DNA of 64,000 nt from an uncultured Christensenella sp. (lineage in GTDB: Bacteria > Bacillota > Clostridia > Christensenellales > CAG-917): positions 198,168 through 262,167 of the forward strand of contig CAJTNO010000003.1 in assembly GCA_910577815.1 (NCBI GenBank), in the 5' to 3' direction. Under the pieces are notes generated by a model that was not told the origin of the DNA, did not search any database, and saw only the letters and a list, made by a program, of their open reading frames with translations. Below are positions 45,736 through 55,486 of the stretch, in pieces; positions within the stretch are counted from its first letter, which is position 1; each line of letters opens with the position of its first letter. The translations under genes were made by a program, and so were the position numbers.

Positions 45736-46923
45736 ATGATTGACTATAACTCAATACTTAATCCCGTAGCTCGAGATATAAAGCCGTCGGGAATAAGAAA
45801 ATTTTTCGGAATTGCCGCAACAAGAAAGGATTGCCTGTCATTGGGCGTAGGCGAGCCTGATTTTTCAACGCCCACGATTTTCAGCCAGGCAGGAATAAAG
45901 AGCATAAACGCAGGTAAAACCCACTACACCGCAAACGCAGGACTTTTGGAGCTTCGCGACCTTATTTCCAAATATACAAAGCAGTTTATAGGAGTTGAAT
46001 ACGACCCCGAGGATGAAATTTTAATAACGGTCGGAGCTTCGGAGGGAATAGACGCCGCACTGCGCGCCGTATGCGCTCCGGGGGACGAAATACTGATTCC
46101 CGAGCCTTGCTTTGTTTGCTATGCGCCGCTCGTATCTCTTTGCGGAGCTATACCTGTGCCCATCGAATGCACAATCGACGATGAATTCAAGCTTACTCCC
46201 ACCCTTCTCGAGGAAAAAATCACCGATAAGACTAAGGGACTTCTTCTCGCCTATCCCAATAATCCCACAGGCGCGGTGATGGAGGAGAACGACCTCAAAA
46301 AAATAGTTCCTATAATAGAAAAACATAATCTTATTGTTTTCAGCGACGAGATATACGGCGAGCTTGTATACGACGGTCTTAAATTTACGTCCATCGCGTC
46401 TATCGGAGATATGCGCGAACGCACTATAGTCATAAGCGGCTTTTCGAAGTATTTCGCTATGACGGGCTGGCGACTCGGTTACGTATGCGCGCCTCGACAG
46501 ATAATAGAGGTAATGCACAAAATTCACCAATATTCCGTGATGTGCGCGTCAACAGTCGCTCAGTATACAGCGTACGAAGCTCTTAACACCTCTCTCAAAA
46601 ACGGCTTTAAAGAGGTCCACGAAATGATGCTCGTCTACGACACGCGCCGCAAATACATACTTAAACGTTTAAATGAAATGGGACTTGACTGCTTTACTCC
46701 GCGCGGTGCGTTCTATGTTTTCCCAAGCGTAAAATCCACGGGAATGGACGGAGAAGAATTTGCCTATGCTCTGCTCGACGCCAAAAACGTTGCTGTTGTT
46801 CCGGGCGGCGCATTCGGCGCAAGCGGAAAGGATTTTATCAGGATAAGCTATGCGTATTCGCTTGACGTGATAGAAAAGGCTTTTGATTTAATCGAAGAAT
46901 TCCTGCGCGAAATAAGAGGCTGA
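45736..46923 (+). CDS. Class I/II pyridoxal phosphate aminotransferase (aspartate/aromatic type)
   Basis: 395 residues from the ATG at 45736, which has GAGG five bases upstream; an upstream in-frame ATG at 45661 overlaps the promoter and is rejected. LSLGVGEPDFSTP, LAYPNNPTGAVM, FSDEIYGELVYDG, PLP lysine in SGFSKYFAMTGWRLGY and the carboxylate-binding arginine in FIRISYAYS are present. Substrate cannot be fixed from sequence; aspartate aminotransferase or an Ala/aromatic enzyme are the main choices. Confidence 0.93.
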   Translation: MIDYNSILNPVARDIKPSGIRKFFGIAATRKDCLSLGVGEPDFSTPTIFSQAGIKSINAGKTHYTANAGLLELRDLISKYTKQFIGVEYDPEDEILITVGASEGIDAALRAVCAPGDEILIPEPCFVCYAPLVSLCGAIPVPIECTIDDEFKLTPTLLEEKITDKTKGLLLAYPNNPTGAVMEENDLKKIVPIIEKHNLIVFSDEIYGELVYDGLKFTSIASIGDMRERTIVISGFSKYFAMTGWRLGYVCAPRQIIEVMHKIHQYSVMCASTVAQYTAYEALNTSLKNGFKEVHEMMLVYDTRRKYILKRLNEMGLDCFTPRGAFYVFPSVKSTGMDGEEFAYALLDAKNVAVVPGGAFGASGKDFIRISYAYSLDVIEKAFDLIEEFLREIRG

Positions 46924-46953
46924 CCAAAAACTAAAACATTGGCTTACTTTAAT

Positions 46954-46983
46954 AAAAACAAACGTCGAACGCGTTTGTTTTTA
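46954..46983. terminator. Terminator between the aminotransferase gene and folD
   Basis: AAAAACAAACG/CGTTTGTTTTT stem, seven-base loop; it can serve both convergent transcripts. Confidence 0.85.
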
Positions 46984-47019
46984 TTACATTTAATATTTTT
47001 ATAATCCGTCAAATAATAA

Positions 47020-47871
47020 TTATTTTGCTGTGCTTTTATATGCCTGCAACGTGTTAGCTATAAGCATAGTAACGGTCATCGGTCCTACTCCGCCGGGAAC
47101 GGGAGTGATATACGAGCACTTTTCTGCAACGTCGGCATAATCGACGTCGCCGCACAGCTTTCCGTTTTCATCTCTGTCCATACCGACGTCTATTACAACC
47201 GCGCCGTCCTTAACCATATCAGCCTTTAAAAACTTGGCTTTACCTATGGCTACTACTACTATATCCGCACTGCTTGTAACTTCCTTTAAATTTTTTGTAC
47301 GGGAATGGCATAACGTAACCGTGCAATTTCTGTCAAGCAAAAGCTGTGCCATCGGCTTTCCTACAAGATTAGAGCGACCTATAACAACCGCATTCCTACC
47401 CTCGAGAGGAATACCGTAAAAATCCAACAGTTTCATAACTCCATAGGGAGTGCAGGCAATAAGGCTGTCGCGCCCCGTCCACAGCCTGCCCTTTTGTGCC
47501 GCAGTACAACCGTCAACGTCCTTATCGGGATGAATAAGGTCTATAAGCTTGTTTTCGTCCAAATGCTTCGGAATAGGCAGTTGTAATATCATACCCGATA
47601 CGTCTGGATTTTGATTAAGCTGTTCTATTGTATCGGCAACGTCCTCAAATGTGCTTTCCTCGGGCAGCTTGCAAAGATAGGACTTTATCCCGACCTCCTC
47701 GCAGGCTTTGATTTTATTGCGAACATACACCTCTGACGCAGGATTATTTCCTACAAAGATAACGGCAAGACCAATTTCTCTGTCATATCCCTTAGACTTT
47801 AGCTCCGCGACCTCTTTGGCAATCTGCTCACGCGTTTTGGCAGCAACAAGTTTTCCGTCTATTATCTGCAT
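47020..47871 (-). CDS. folD: Bifunctional methylenetetrahydrofolate dehydrogenase/cyclohydrolase
   Basis: Interconverts methylene-, methenyl- and 10-formyl-THF. YVRNKIKACEEVGI with the catalytic lysine, PLPKHL-like QLPIPKHLDENKLI, PDKDVDGCT and VVIGRSNLVGKPMAQLLLD are typical; 283 residues. It is the last gene of the ZTP-controlled purine operon and supplies 10-formyl-THF to PurN and PurV. Confidence 0.97.
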   Translation of the reverse strand: MQIIDGKLVAAKTREQIAKEVAELKSKGYDREIGLAVIFVGNNPASEVYVRNKIKACEEVGIKSYLCKLPEESTFEDVADTIEQLNQNPDVSGMILQLPIPKHLDENKLIDLIHPDKDVDGCTAAQKGRLWTGRDSLIACTPYGVMKLLDFYGIPLEGRNAVVIGRSNLVGKPMAQLLLDRNCTVTLCHSRTKNLKEVTSSADIVVVAIGKAKFLKADMVKDGAVVIDVGMDRDENGKLCGDVDYADVAEKCSYITPVPGGVGPMTVTMLIANTLQAYKSTAK

Positions 47872-47879
47872 AATCCACC

Positions 47880-50800
47880 TTATTTAAAGTATTCTACCGC
47901 CGACTTGAATATTTTCATATCGTAATTGCCGGGGACGTTTTTGTACAGTCCGTTACCTATACGCTCGGAGTGTCCCATTTTACCGAACACTCTGCCGTCC
48001 AAGGACGTTATGCCCTCTATTGCATAAGCCGAGTTATTTGGATTAAACTGAATTTCACCTGTCGCATTATTTTCAAAATCGACGTATTGTGTTGCTATCT
48101 GTCCGTTTTTCGCCAGCTCGAGAATAAGCTTTTCATCGGCGAAAAATCTTCCCTCTCCGTGCGAAATCGGAACGCTGTACACCTCGCCCACTTCCGTTCC
48201 CGCAAGCCAAGGCGATTTATTGGACGCTATCCTTGTTCGCACAATCTTGGACTGGTGTCGGGATATGGTGTTGAAAGTAAGCGTCGGACAGCCTTCGTCG
48301 GTATCGATAATCTTACCGTATGGCAGCAGTCCCAATTTGATAAGCGCCTGAAAGCCGTTGCATATACCGAGTATAAGACCGTCTCGGTTTTCAAGCAGGT
48401 CGGTTACGCCCTCCTTTATAAGAGCATTGCGGAAGAATGCCGTTATAAACTTTCCGCTTCCGTCCGGCTCGTCGCCGCCCGAAAATCCGCCCGGAATAAA
48501 TACAATCTGCGATTCCTTTAGTGCGGCTGCAAATTGCTCCGTGCTTCTTGCTATACCGCTTGCGCTAAGGTTATTGATAACTATTATTTCGGGTTCGGCG
48601 CCGGCGTCGCGCATTACCTTTGCGCTGTCGTATTCGCAGTTGGTTCCCGGGAACGCAGGAATAAGTACCTTAGGTCTTGCAACCTTAATTGCGGGAGCAA
48701 CTCTTTCTTTTACGTTATAGGAGAAGGTTTCTATATTTCCGCCGCTCTGCTTTATATTGCAGGAATATACTCCCTCGAGCTTATCCTCGTAAGCATTCTC
48801 AATTTCTTTAAAGGATATTTCCTCTCCTCTTAAAGTCAATGCCGCGCTGTCGGTTATGCGACCGATATTGACGCCCGCTCCGCAGTCGCCATCGACCTCG
48901 AGAATGAATGAACCGTAATTATACCTAAACAGCTCGTCTACAGTAAGACCGTTGTCAAACTCGAAACCGAAGCCGTTACCCATACACATTTTAACGATTG
49001 CTTCCGCAATTCCGCCGAGCGTAGGCGTATAACAGGCATAAACCTTGCCGTCGCGCATAAGTCGGGTAACAGTATTAAAAATTTCAATGAGCGAGGAAGT
49101 TACAGGCAATCCGTTATCGTCGTACTCGGGAGAAAGCATAACCGCCTTATTGCCTGACTTTTTGAACTCGGGTGAAATAATATTGTCTACCTTTTCGGTA
49201 GTGACGGCAAAGGACACAAGCGTGGGAGGAACGTGCATATCCTCAAACGAACCGCTCATAGAATCCTTTCCGCCGATTGCTCCTATGCCTAAATTCTTTT
49301 GAGCCTTAAACGCGCCGAGCAGCGCGGACAAGGGCTTACCCCATCTCCTGCTATCCTTATTAAGTCTTTCAAAATACTCTTGGAAAGTCAGATATACGTC
49401 GCTGAATTCCGCGCCCGTTGCGATAAGCTTGCTCACCGACTCCACAACCGCAAGATATGCGCCGTGATACGGACTCTGCTCCGATATAAACGGATTATAC
49501 CCCCAAGCCATCAAAGAGCAATCGTCGGTATGCTTTTTCTCAACGGAAATCTTTTGCACCATTGCCTGAATAGGCGTGCGCTGACGCTTGCCGCCAAAAG
49601 GCATAAGGACAGTGCCCGCGCCGATGGTAGAGTCAAAGGTTTCGCCGAGTCCGCGTTTGGAGCATATATTCAGGTCTCCCGCCATCTTAAGTATATTGTC
49701 TTTAAAGCCGCCCGCAGTCTTTCTCTGCGTATAATCGGCTTTTGCCGTCGTTACGTCGATATGCTTCTCCGCTCCGTTGGAATTTAAAAATTCACGGCTT
49801 ATATCAACTATGACCTTTCCGTTCCAGCTCATCTGCAAGCGCGGCTCGTCCTGAACGACCGCAACCTTACAGGCTTGCAGATTTTCCTTTTCAGCAAGCT
49901 TCAAAAACGCGTCCGCGTCGCGTGCCTCTACTACTACCGCCATACGCTCCTGCGACTCGCTTATCGCAAGCTCCGTTCCGTCAAGTCCTTTATATTTCTT
50001 GGGTACTGCGTTAAGGTCGATTTTAAGTCCGTCGGCAAGCTCGCCGATAGCTACGGATACTCCGCCCGCGCCGAAGTCGTTACAACGCTTAATCATACGG
50101 CAGGCTTCTCCGTTGCGGAAAAGTCGTTGCAGCTTTCTCTCCTCGGGAGCGTTGCCCTTCTGAACCTCCGCGCCGCAGGTTTCAAGCGACTGCGCCGTAT
50201 GCGATTTGCTTGAGCCTGTAGCTCCTCCGCAGCCGTCGCGCCCCGTGCTTCCGCCAAGCAGGATTACTACGTCTCCCGCTTCAGGTCGCTCTCGTCTTAC
50301 GTTCTCTGCGGGAGTTGCCGCGATAACCGCGCCTATCTCCATACGCTTTGCGGCATAGCCGTCGTGATAGATTTCATCAACTATGCCCGTCGCAAGACCT
50401 ATCTGATTTCCGTAAGAGGAATATCCCGCCGCCGCCGTAGTGACTATTTTACGCTGAGGGAGCTTTCCTTTTATAGTTTCGCTTACGGGCGTCAACGGAT
50501 TTCCCGCGCCAGTAACGCGCATTGCGCCGTATACGTACGAACGTCCCGAAAGCGGGTCTCTTATAGCTCCGCCGATACAGGTTGCCGCGCCGCCGAAGGG
50601 TTCAATCTCGGTAGGATGGTTGTGCGTTTCGTTTTTAAACAGCAACAGCCACGGCTCGGTCTTTCCGTCTACTTCCACATCAATTTTTACGGTGCAGGCA
50701 TTGATTTCCTCGGATTCGTCAAGCTTATCGAGCTTGCCCTCTTTTTTGAGATGCTTCACCGCAAGCGTTGCTATATCCATAAGGCATATAGGCTTTGTTT

Positions 50801-51569
50801 TGCCAAGCTCAGTGCGCGTAGCTAAATATTCCTTCCACGCGTCCTCGATGAGCTTATCCTCAAATTTTACGCTGTCGATTGTGGTAAGGAATGTAGTATG
50901 ACGGCAATGGTCCGACCAATAAGTGTCAATCATACGGATTTCCGTTATTGTAGGCTCTCTGTTTTCGGATTTAAAATACTGCTGACAAAAAGCTATATCG
51001 TCTATATCCATTGCAAGCCCGTAGGACTTAATAAAATCCTCCAAGCCCTTGCGGTCAAGCGATATAAATCCGTTAAGCGTAGCTACCTCAGTAGGTATCT
51101 CATACTCGACGTTAAGCGTGCTCGGTTTGTCAAGCGAAGCCTCGCGTGCCTCCACAGGGTTTATAACATACTTTTTGATTTCCGCAAGCTGTGCTGCATT
51201 GAGATTTCCGTACAAAACGTATACCTTTGCGGTACGCACAAGCGGACGCTCTCCCTGAGATATTATCTGTATGCACTGAGACGCCGAATCCGCACGTTGG
51301 TCAAACTGCCCCGGCAAGTACTCTACTGCGAACACCGTCGCTCCGTCCGTATTGATTTCGGCGGACGCTATATCGAGCTGCGGCTCAGAAAATACCGTTT
51401 TAATAGCATAGTTAAACAACTCCTCGGAAATATTTTCCGCATCGTACCTGTTTATCACGCGTACGTCGTCTAACTGTTTAATACCAAGCAAGCCGCGCAC
51501 GTCGTTAAGCAACGCTCGCGCTTCGTTTGCAAGCTCCCTCTTTTTTTCAACAAAAACTCTGAAAACCAT
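47880..51569 (-). CDS. purL: Phosphoribosylformylglycinamidine synthase, single-chain type
   Basis: 1229 residues, combining synthase and glutaminase in one chain (clade II, as in many Clostridia). Synthase segments YWSDHCRHTTF, KNETHNHPTEIEPFGGAAT and GIGAIGGKDSMSGSF are present. The C-terminal glutaminase keeps its nucleophile cysteine (LGICNGFQAL) and histidine (SHGEGRF), unlike PurF in this operon. It overlaps purD by one base. Confidence 0.97.
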   Translation of the reverse strand: MVFRVFVEKKRELANEARALLNDVRGLLGIKQLDDVRVINRYDAENISEELFNYAIKTVFSEPQLDIASAEINTDGATVFAVEYLPGQFDQRADSASQCIQIISQGERPLVRTAKVYVLYGNLNAAQLAEIKKYVINPVEAREASLDKPSTLNVEYEIPTEVATLNGFISLDRKGLEDFIKSYGLAMDIDDIAFCQQYFKSENREPTITEIRMIDTYWSDHCRHTTFLTTIDSVKFEDKLIEDAWKEYLATRTELGKTKPICLMDIATLAVKHLKKEGKLDKLDESEEINACTVKIDVEVDGKTEPWLLLFKNETHNHPTEIEPFGGAATCIGGAIRDPLSGRSYVYGAMRVTGAGNPLTPVSETIKGKLPQRKIVTTAAAGYSSYGNQIGLATGIVDEIYHDGYAAKRMEIGAVIAATPAENVRRERPEAGDVVILLGGSTGRDGCGGATGSSKSHTAQSLETCGAEVQKGNAPEERKLQRLFRNGEACRMIKRCNDFGAGGVSVAIGELADGLKIDLNAVPKKYKGLDGTELAISESQERMAVVVEARDADAFLKLAEKENLQACKVAVVQDEPRLQMSWNGKVIVDISREFLNSNGAEKHIDVTTAKADYTQRKTAGGFKDNILKMAGDLNICSKRGLGETFDSTIGAGTVLMPFGGKRQRTPIQAMVQKISVEKKHTDDCSLMAWGYNPFISEQSPYHGAYLAVVESVSKLIATGAEFSDVYLTFQEYFERLNKDSRRWGKPLSALLGAFKAQKNLGIGAIGGKDSMSGSFEDMHVPPTLVSFAVTTEKVDNIISPEFKKSGNKAVMLSPEYDDNGLPVTSSLIEIFNTVTRLMRDGKVYACYTPTLGGIAEAIVKMCMGNGFGFEFDNGLTVDELFRYNYGSFILEVDGDCGAGVNIGRITDSAALTLRGEEISFKEIENAYEDKLEGVYSCNIKQSGGNIETFSYNVKERVAPAIKVARPKVLIPAFPGTNCEYDSAKVMRDAGAEPEIIVINNLSASGIARSTEQFAAALKESQIVFIPGGFSGGDEPDGSGKFITAFFRNALIKEGVTDLLENRDGLILGICNGFQALIKLGLLPYGKIIDTDEGCPTLTFNTISRHQSKIVRTRIASNKSPWLAGTEVGEVYSVPISHGEGRFFADEKLILELAKNGQIATQYVDFENNATGEIQFNPNNSAYAIEGITSLDGRVFGKMGHSERIGNGLYKNVPGNYDMKIFKSAVEYFK

Positions 51570-52840
51570 TATTTTCCCTCCGCGGCGTCCAGCGCGCGTT
51601 TTCCTATATCCTTACGCCAGTACGCGTTTGCAAAGTCGATTTTTTCCACGTCGGCATAAGCCTTTGCTACAGCCTCCGATAATGTATTAGCAATTTCCGT
51701 TACGCCAAGCACGCGACCGCCGTTTGTATACAGCTTATCCTCCGACCTGCTTGCTCCCGCAACAAAAACCTTATCATTCAGCTCTTTCGGGATAGATATT
51801 TCAAATCCCTTTTCATAATGCGACGGATAGCCCTTTGACGCCATAATCACGCAACAGGCATTCTCGTCGGAAAACTCAACGGATATTTCTCCCAGCCTTT
51901 CATCGGTAACCGCCTTCATAACCGTAAGCAAATCGGATTTTAAAAGCGGAAGCACTACCTGAGTTTCCGGGTCACCGAAGCGGCAGTTATACTCTATAAC
52001 CTTTGCGCCGTCCGCAGTCAGCATAAGACCGAAGTACAAACAGCCCTTAAAGGTTCTGCCCTCGGCGTTCATAGCCTGAACCGTGGGCATAAATATGCTC
52101 TGCATACACTCATTGGCTATCTCCGCGGTGTAATACGGGTTAGGAGCAACCGTACCCATTCCGCCCGTATTCAAACCTTTGTCGCCGTCAAGCGCGCGCT
52201 TGTGGTCCATTGACGAAACCATAGGAACAACGGTTTTTCCGTCTGTAAACGCAAGCACGGACACCTCGGGACCTGTTAAGAACTCCTCTATTACAATGCA
52301 GTCGCCGCTCTTGCCGAACGCCTTATCCTGCATCATACTTTTTACTGCCGCCACAGCCTCGTCACGCGTATTTGCAATTATTACGCCTTTACCCAAAGCA
52401 AGCCCGTCCGCTTTGATAACGGTAGGTATAGGCGCCGTTTTAACGTATTCCAGCGCGGCTTCGACGTCATTGAAAATCTCATATTGCGCGGTAGGAATAG
52501 CGTATTTTTTCATCAACTGCTTTGCAAAAGCCTTACTGCCCTCGATAATCGCCGCGTTGGCGCGCGGTCCGAAGCAGGCTATTCCCTGCGCCTCGAGCGC
52601 GTCTACCGCGCCGAGCACAAGCGGGTCGTCGGGCGCGACAATCGCATAATCCACGTTGTTTTCCACAGCAAAGCGTACAATGCCGTCTATATCCTTTGCT
52701 CCGATATTCACGCACTCGGCATCCTCGGAAATACCGCCGTTGCCCGGCAACGCATATATCTTATGCACTTCGGCATTTTGTTTAATCTTTTTAATTATGG
52801 CGTGTTCTCTGCCTCCGCCGCCTACGACCAGAACCTTCAC
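51569..52840 (-). CDS. purD: Phosphoribosylamine--glycine ligase
   Basis: ATP-grasp enzyme making GAR, 423 residues. VVGGGGREHAI opens the chain; VIKADGLALGKGVI, DGDKGLNTGGMG and EYNCRFGDPETQ are diagnostic. It takes phosphoribosylamine from PurF, an unstable intermediate, so co-expression is useful. Confidence 0.97.
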   Translation of the reverse strand: MKVLVVGGGGREHAIIKKIKQNAEVHKIYALPGNGGISEDAECVNIGAKDIDGIVRFAVENNVDYAIVAPDDPLVLGAVDALEAQGIACFGPRANAAIIEGSKAFAKQLMKKYAIPTAQYEIFNDVEAALEYVKTAPIPTVIKADGLALGKGVIIANTRDEAVAAVKSMMQDKAFGKSGDCIVIEEFLTGPEVSVLAFTDGKTVVPMVSSMDHKRALDGDKGLNTGGMGTVAPNPYYTAEIANECMQSIFMPTVQAMNAEGRTFKGCLYFGLMLTADGAKVIEYNCRFGDPETQVVLPLLKSDLLTVMKAVTDERLGEISVEFSDENACCVIMASKGYPSHYEKGFEISIPKELNDKVFVAGASRSEDKLYTNGGRVLGVTEIANTLSEAVAKAYADVEKIDFANAYWRKDIGKRALDAAEGK

Positions 52841-52871
52841 TCTGCACCTCGCAAATAGTTTAGTAAAATGC

Positions 52872-54056
52872 TCAATGGTGGAATAATCTCATTCCCGTAA
52901 ACGACATAACCATATCATACTTATTGCAGCACTCGATTACAAGGTCGTCGCGTATGGAGCCGCCGGGCTGAGCAATATATTTAACGCCGCTACGCTTTGC
53001 ACGCTCGATATTGTCGCTGAACGGGAAAAATGCGTCCGAACCCAGCGCAACGCCGTCAACGGTTGCAAGATAGGCTCTCTTTTCCTCATCGGTAAACGGA
53101 GCGGGCTGCTCTGTAAAATACTTTTGCCAAATGCCGTCGGCGCAGACATCCTCCTCGTTATGGTTGACGTAACCGTCTACTACGTTATCCCTGTCCGCGC
53201 GTCCGAGCTCCGGCTTAAACGGAAGATTAAGCACCTTATCGTGCTGACGTAAAAACCAGGTGTCCGCTTTACTTCCTGCAAGACGCGTACAGTGTATGCG
53301 CGATTGCTGTCCCGCGCCTACGCCGATAGCCTGTCCGTCAACCGCATAGCAAACCGAATTGGACTGCGTATATTTTAACGTAATAAGCGCAACTATGATA
53401 TCGCGCACGGCGGTGTCGGGAAGATTTTTATTTGAAGTCACTATATTCTTAAGCAGCTCGGCGTCGATTTTGAAATTGTTTCTGCCCTGCTCGAACGTTA
53501 TGCCGAACACCTGCTTCGTTTCCTTTTCGACAGGTACGTAATCGGGATTTATCTTTACGATATTGTAAGTACCCTTGCGCTTGGCTTTCAGTATCTCGAG
53601 CGCTTCGTCGTCGTAATCGGGAGCTATAACGCCGTCGGAAACCTCTCTTTTAATCATAAGCGCGGTTGTAACGTCGCACTTATCGGACAATGCAACCCAA
53701 TCTCCGAAGGAACACATTCTGTCCGCGCCTCTCGCTCTCGCATAAGCGCAGGCAAGCGGAGAATCATCCAATCCCTCTATATCGTCTACAAAGCAGGCTC
53801 TTTTCAGCTTTTCGGATAGCTTAACGCCTACAGCCGCAGACGTAGGACTGACGTGCTTAAAGGACGTAACACAGGGCAAGCCCGTCGCCTCCTTAAGCTC
53901 TTTTACAAGCTGCCAGCTGTTGAACGCATCAAGAAAATTTATATATCCGGGTCTGCCGTTCAATATTTCGATTGGCAGCTCTGAACCGTCGTTCATATAA
54001 ATTTTAGACGGCTTTTGATTAGGATTACATCCGTATTTAAGTTCAAAGTCTTTCAT
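52872..54056 (-). CDS. purV: Stand-alone AICAR transformylase (PurV type, PurH C-terminal domain only)
   Basis: 394 residues matching only the AICAR formyltransferase part of PurH: FELKYGCNPNQKPSKIY, SFKHVSPTSAAVGVKL and VGAGQQSRIHCTRLAG, followed by the end QPGGSIRDDLVIECC. The N-terminal methylglyoxal-synthase-like IMP cyclohydrolase domain of PurH is absent. That step is provided by the separate PurO-type protein encoded 10 nt upstream. The enzyme uses 10-formyl-THF; its substrate AICAR is the precursor of ZTP, ligand of the operon's riboswitch. Confidence 0.93.
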   Translation of the reverse strand: MKDFELKYGCNPNQKPSKIYMNDGSELPIEILNGRPGYINFLDAFNSWQLVKELKEATGLPCVTSFKHVSPTSAAVGVKLSEKLKRACFVDDIEGLDDSPLACAYARARGADRMCSFGDWVALSDKCDVTTALMIKREVSDGVIAPDYDDEALEILKAKRKGTYNIVKINPDYVPVEKETKQVFGITFEQGRNNFKIDAELLKNIVTSNKNLPDTAVRDIIVALITLKYTQSNSVCYAVDGQAIGVGAGQQSRIHCTRLAGSKADTWFLRQHDKVLNLPFKPELGRADRDNVVDGYVNHNEEDVCADGIWQKYFTEQPAPFTDEEKRAYLATVDGVALGSDAFFPFSDNIERAKRSGVKYIAQPGGSIRDDLVIECCNKYDMVMSFTGMRLFHH

Positions 54057-54066
54057 ATTTCCCCTC

Positions 54067-54789
54067 TTATTTCACATTTTTATTTATCATACGGTTTTGA
54101 GCCTCGCCCGTATTTAAATCTATATATCTCACATAAAGCGAAATTTTATTTTCACTGTCCAGCGAGTTCCATATTTCGGATTTGAATTCGTCTATATCAT
54201 TCGGGATGCTCACTCTTTCAGGCTCTCCGCAGAACGTGGGAATAGGATTTCCGTCACAGATATAAGTGTGTATAAAATGTCCGAGACCTGCTTTTGAGGG
54301 ATAAGAGTAAGTATAACGGCAGCAATCGCTTCCCTGCTCGTCAATGCTTTTTAAAATGCTCATTTCATAAGTAAAATCGTTGTTCTCAAAGGTCAGCATT
54401 CCGCTTATTCTCGGTGTGAAGTTGGGACCGTCCGGCTCGAACTCGCGAGTTGCAAGCGCGGCGCTGAATGTGCCGCCCGCTTTTACCGCGTCGTAAACGG
54501 TGTCCGTCTGATTGCCGTTTGTGACAATAACGTGATTGCCTATCTTTCTTACAGGAGAATAGATTATAAGGCTCGGGTCCTCAACCTTGCTTTCGTCAAA
54601 TGGATATATCACAACCTCGTCGCCCTTTTCAACAAATATGCGATTGCGGCTGTTTACGCTTCTGCCCATAATAAAGTATGCAAAGCACGCCTTGGTTCCG
54701 TCCTCGCTCTTGCCGATAATAATGCCTCTGCCGACGTAGGAATTGCCCTCAATCAACGTACGCACATCGTCTTTTTTGTAAATGTTCAT
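54067..54789 (-). CDS. purO: IMP cyclohydrolase, PurO-like
   Basis: 240 residues of the PF07826 type, first known from archaea: SYVGRGIIIGKSEDGTKA, FAYFIMGRSVNSRNRIFV and the PNFTPRISGML segment. Converts FAICAR to IMP. Together with the adjacent stand-alone PurV it replaces bifunctional PurH. The N-terminal nucleophile hydrolase-like fold of this family is unrelated to PurH. Confidence 0.9.
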   Translation of the reverse strand: MNIYKKDDVRTLIEGNSYVGRGIIIGKSEDGTKACFAYFIMGRSVNSRNRIFVEKGDEVVIYPFDESKVEDPSLIIYSPVRKIGNHVIVTNGNQTDTVYDAVKAGGTFSAALATREFEPDGPNFTPRISGMLTFENNDFTYEMSILKSIDEQGSDCCRYTYSYPSKAGLGHFIHTYICDGNPIPTFCGEPERVSIPNDIDEFKSEIWNSLDSENKISLYVRYIDLNTGEAQNRMINKNVK

Positions 54790-54865
54790 AAGTTATTCTC
54801 CTTAAATTATCTTTCGGTATTCCATTTAATATTTACAGTGTAACCAATGTCTATTTTAGCTTAGA

Positions 54866-55486
54866 CTATTTAACGCCGCTTTCGATAAATTCGGCGCACA
54901 CGCTTTCCACCGCCTGAGGCAGAATAATCCATTCCGCCTCGCGCATAACGCGCTGCTGCAACGCTTCGGGCGTATCTCCGTTTTCTATATATACCGCCTT
55001 TTGCGCTATAATCCTGCCGCCGTCGGGTATTTCGTTTACAAAATGCACGGTAGCGCCCGTAACCTTTACGCCGTACTCGAGCGCCGCCTCGTGAACGCGC
55101 AAACCGTAAAAGCCTTTACCGCAAAAGGACGGAATAAGCGAGGGATGAACGTTTATTATCCTTTCCGGATACGACCTTGTAAAGCTCTCGCTTAAGATAC
55201 ACATAAAGCCGGCAAGAACGATATAATCTATTTTGTTTTCTATCAGGATTGCTTTAATTGCGCTTTCAAACGCTTCGACTCCGCCAAGCTGTTTTTTATC
55301 CACTACGGCTGTTTTTATTCCGGCAGCATCCGCCCGTTTAAGCGCAAACGCGTCCGCCCTGTTGGATATGACAATCCTAATGCTTCCGCTATGAATTACG
55401 CCGCTGTTCTGAGCGTCGATAAGAGCCTGCAAATTAGTTCCGCCGCCCGATACGAGTACGGCAAGCCTCGCCTTTTCATCCTTCAT
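54866..55486 (-). CDS. purN: Phosphoribosylglycinamide formyltransferase
   Basis: 206 residues. LVSGGGTNLQALIDA, VLAGFMCILSESF, NVHPSLIPSFCGKGFYG with the catalytic His/Asn, and GATVHFVNEIPDGG are all present. Uses 10-formyl-THF. It overlaps the end of the formate channel gene by 11 nt, implying coupled translation. Confidence 0.97.
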   Translation of the reverse strand: MKDEKARLAVLVSGGGTNLQALIDAQNSGVIHSGSIRIVISNRADAFALKRADAAGIKTAVVDKKQLGGVEAFESAIKAILIENKIDYIVLAGFMCILSESFTRSYPERIINVHPSLIPSFCGKGFYGLRVHEAALEYGVKVTGATVHFVNEIPDGGRIIAQKAVYIENGDTPEALQQRVMREAEWIILPQAVESVCAEFIESGVK

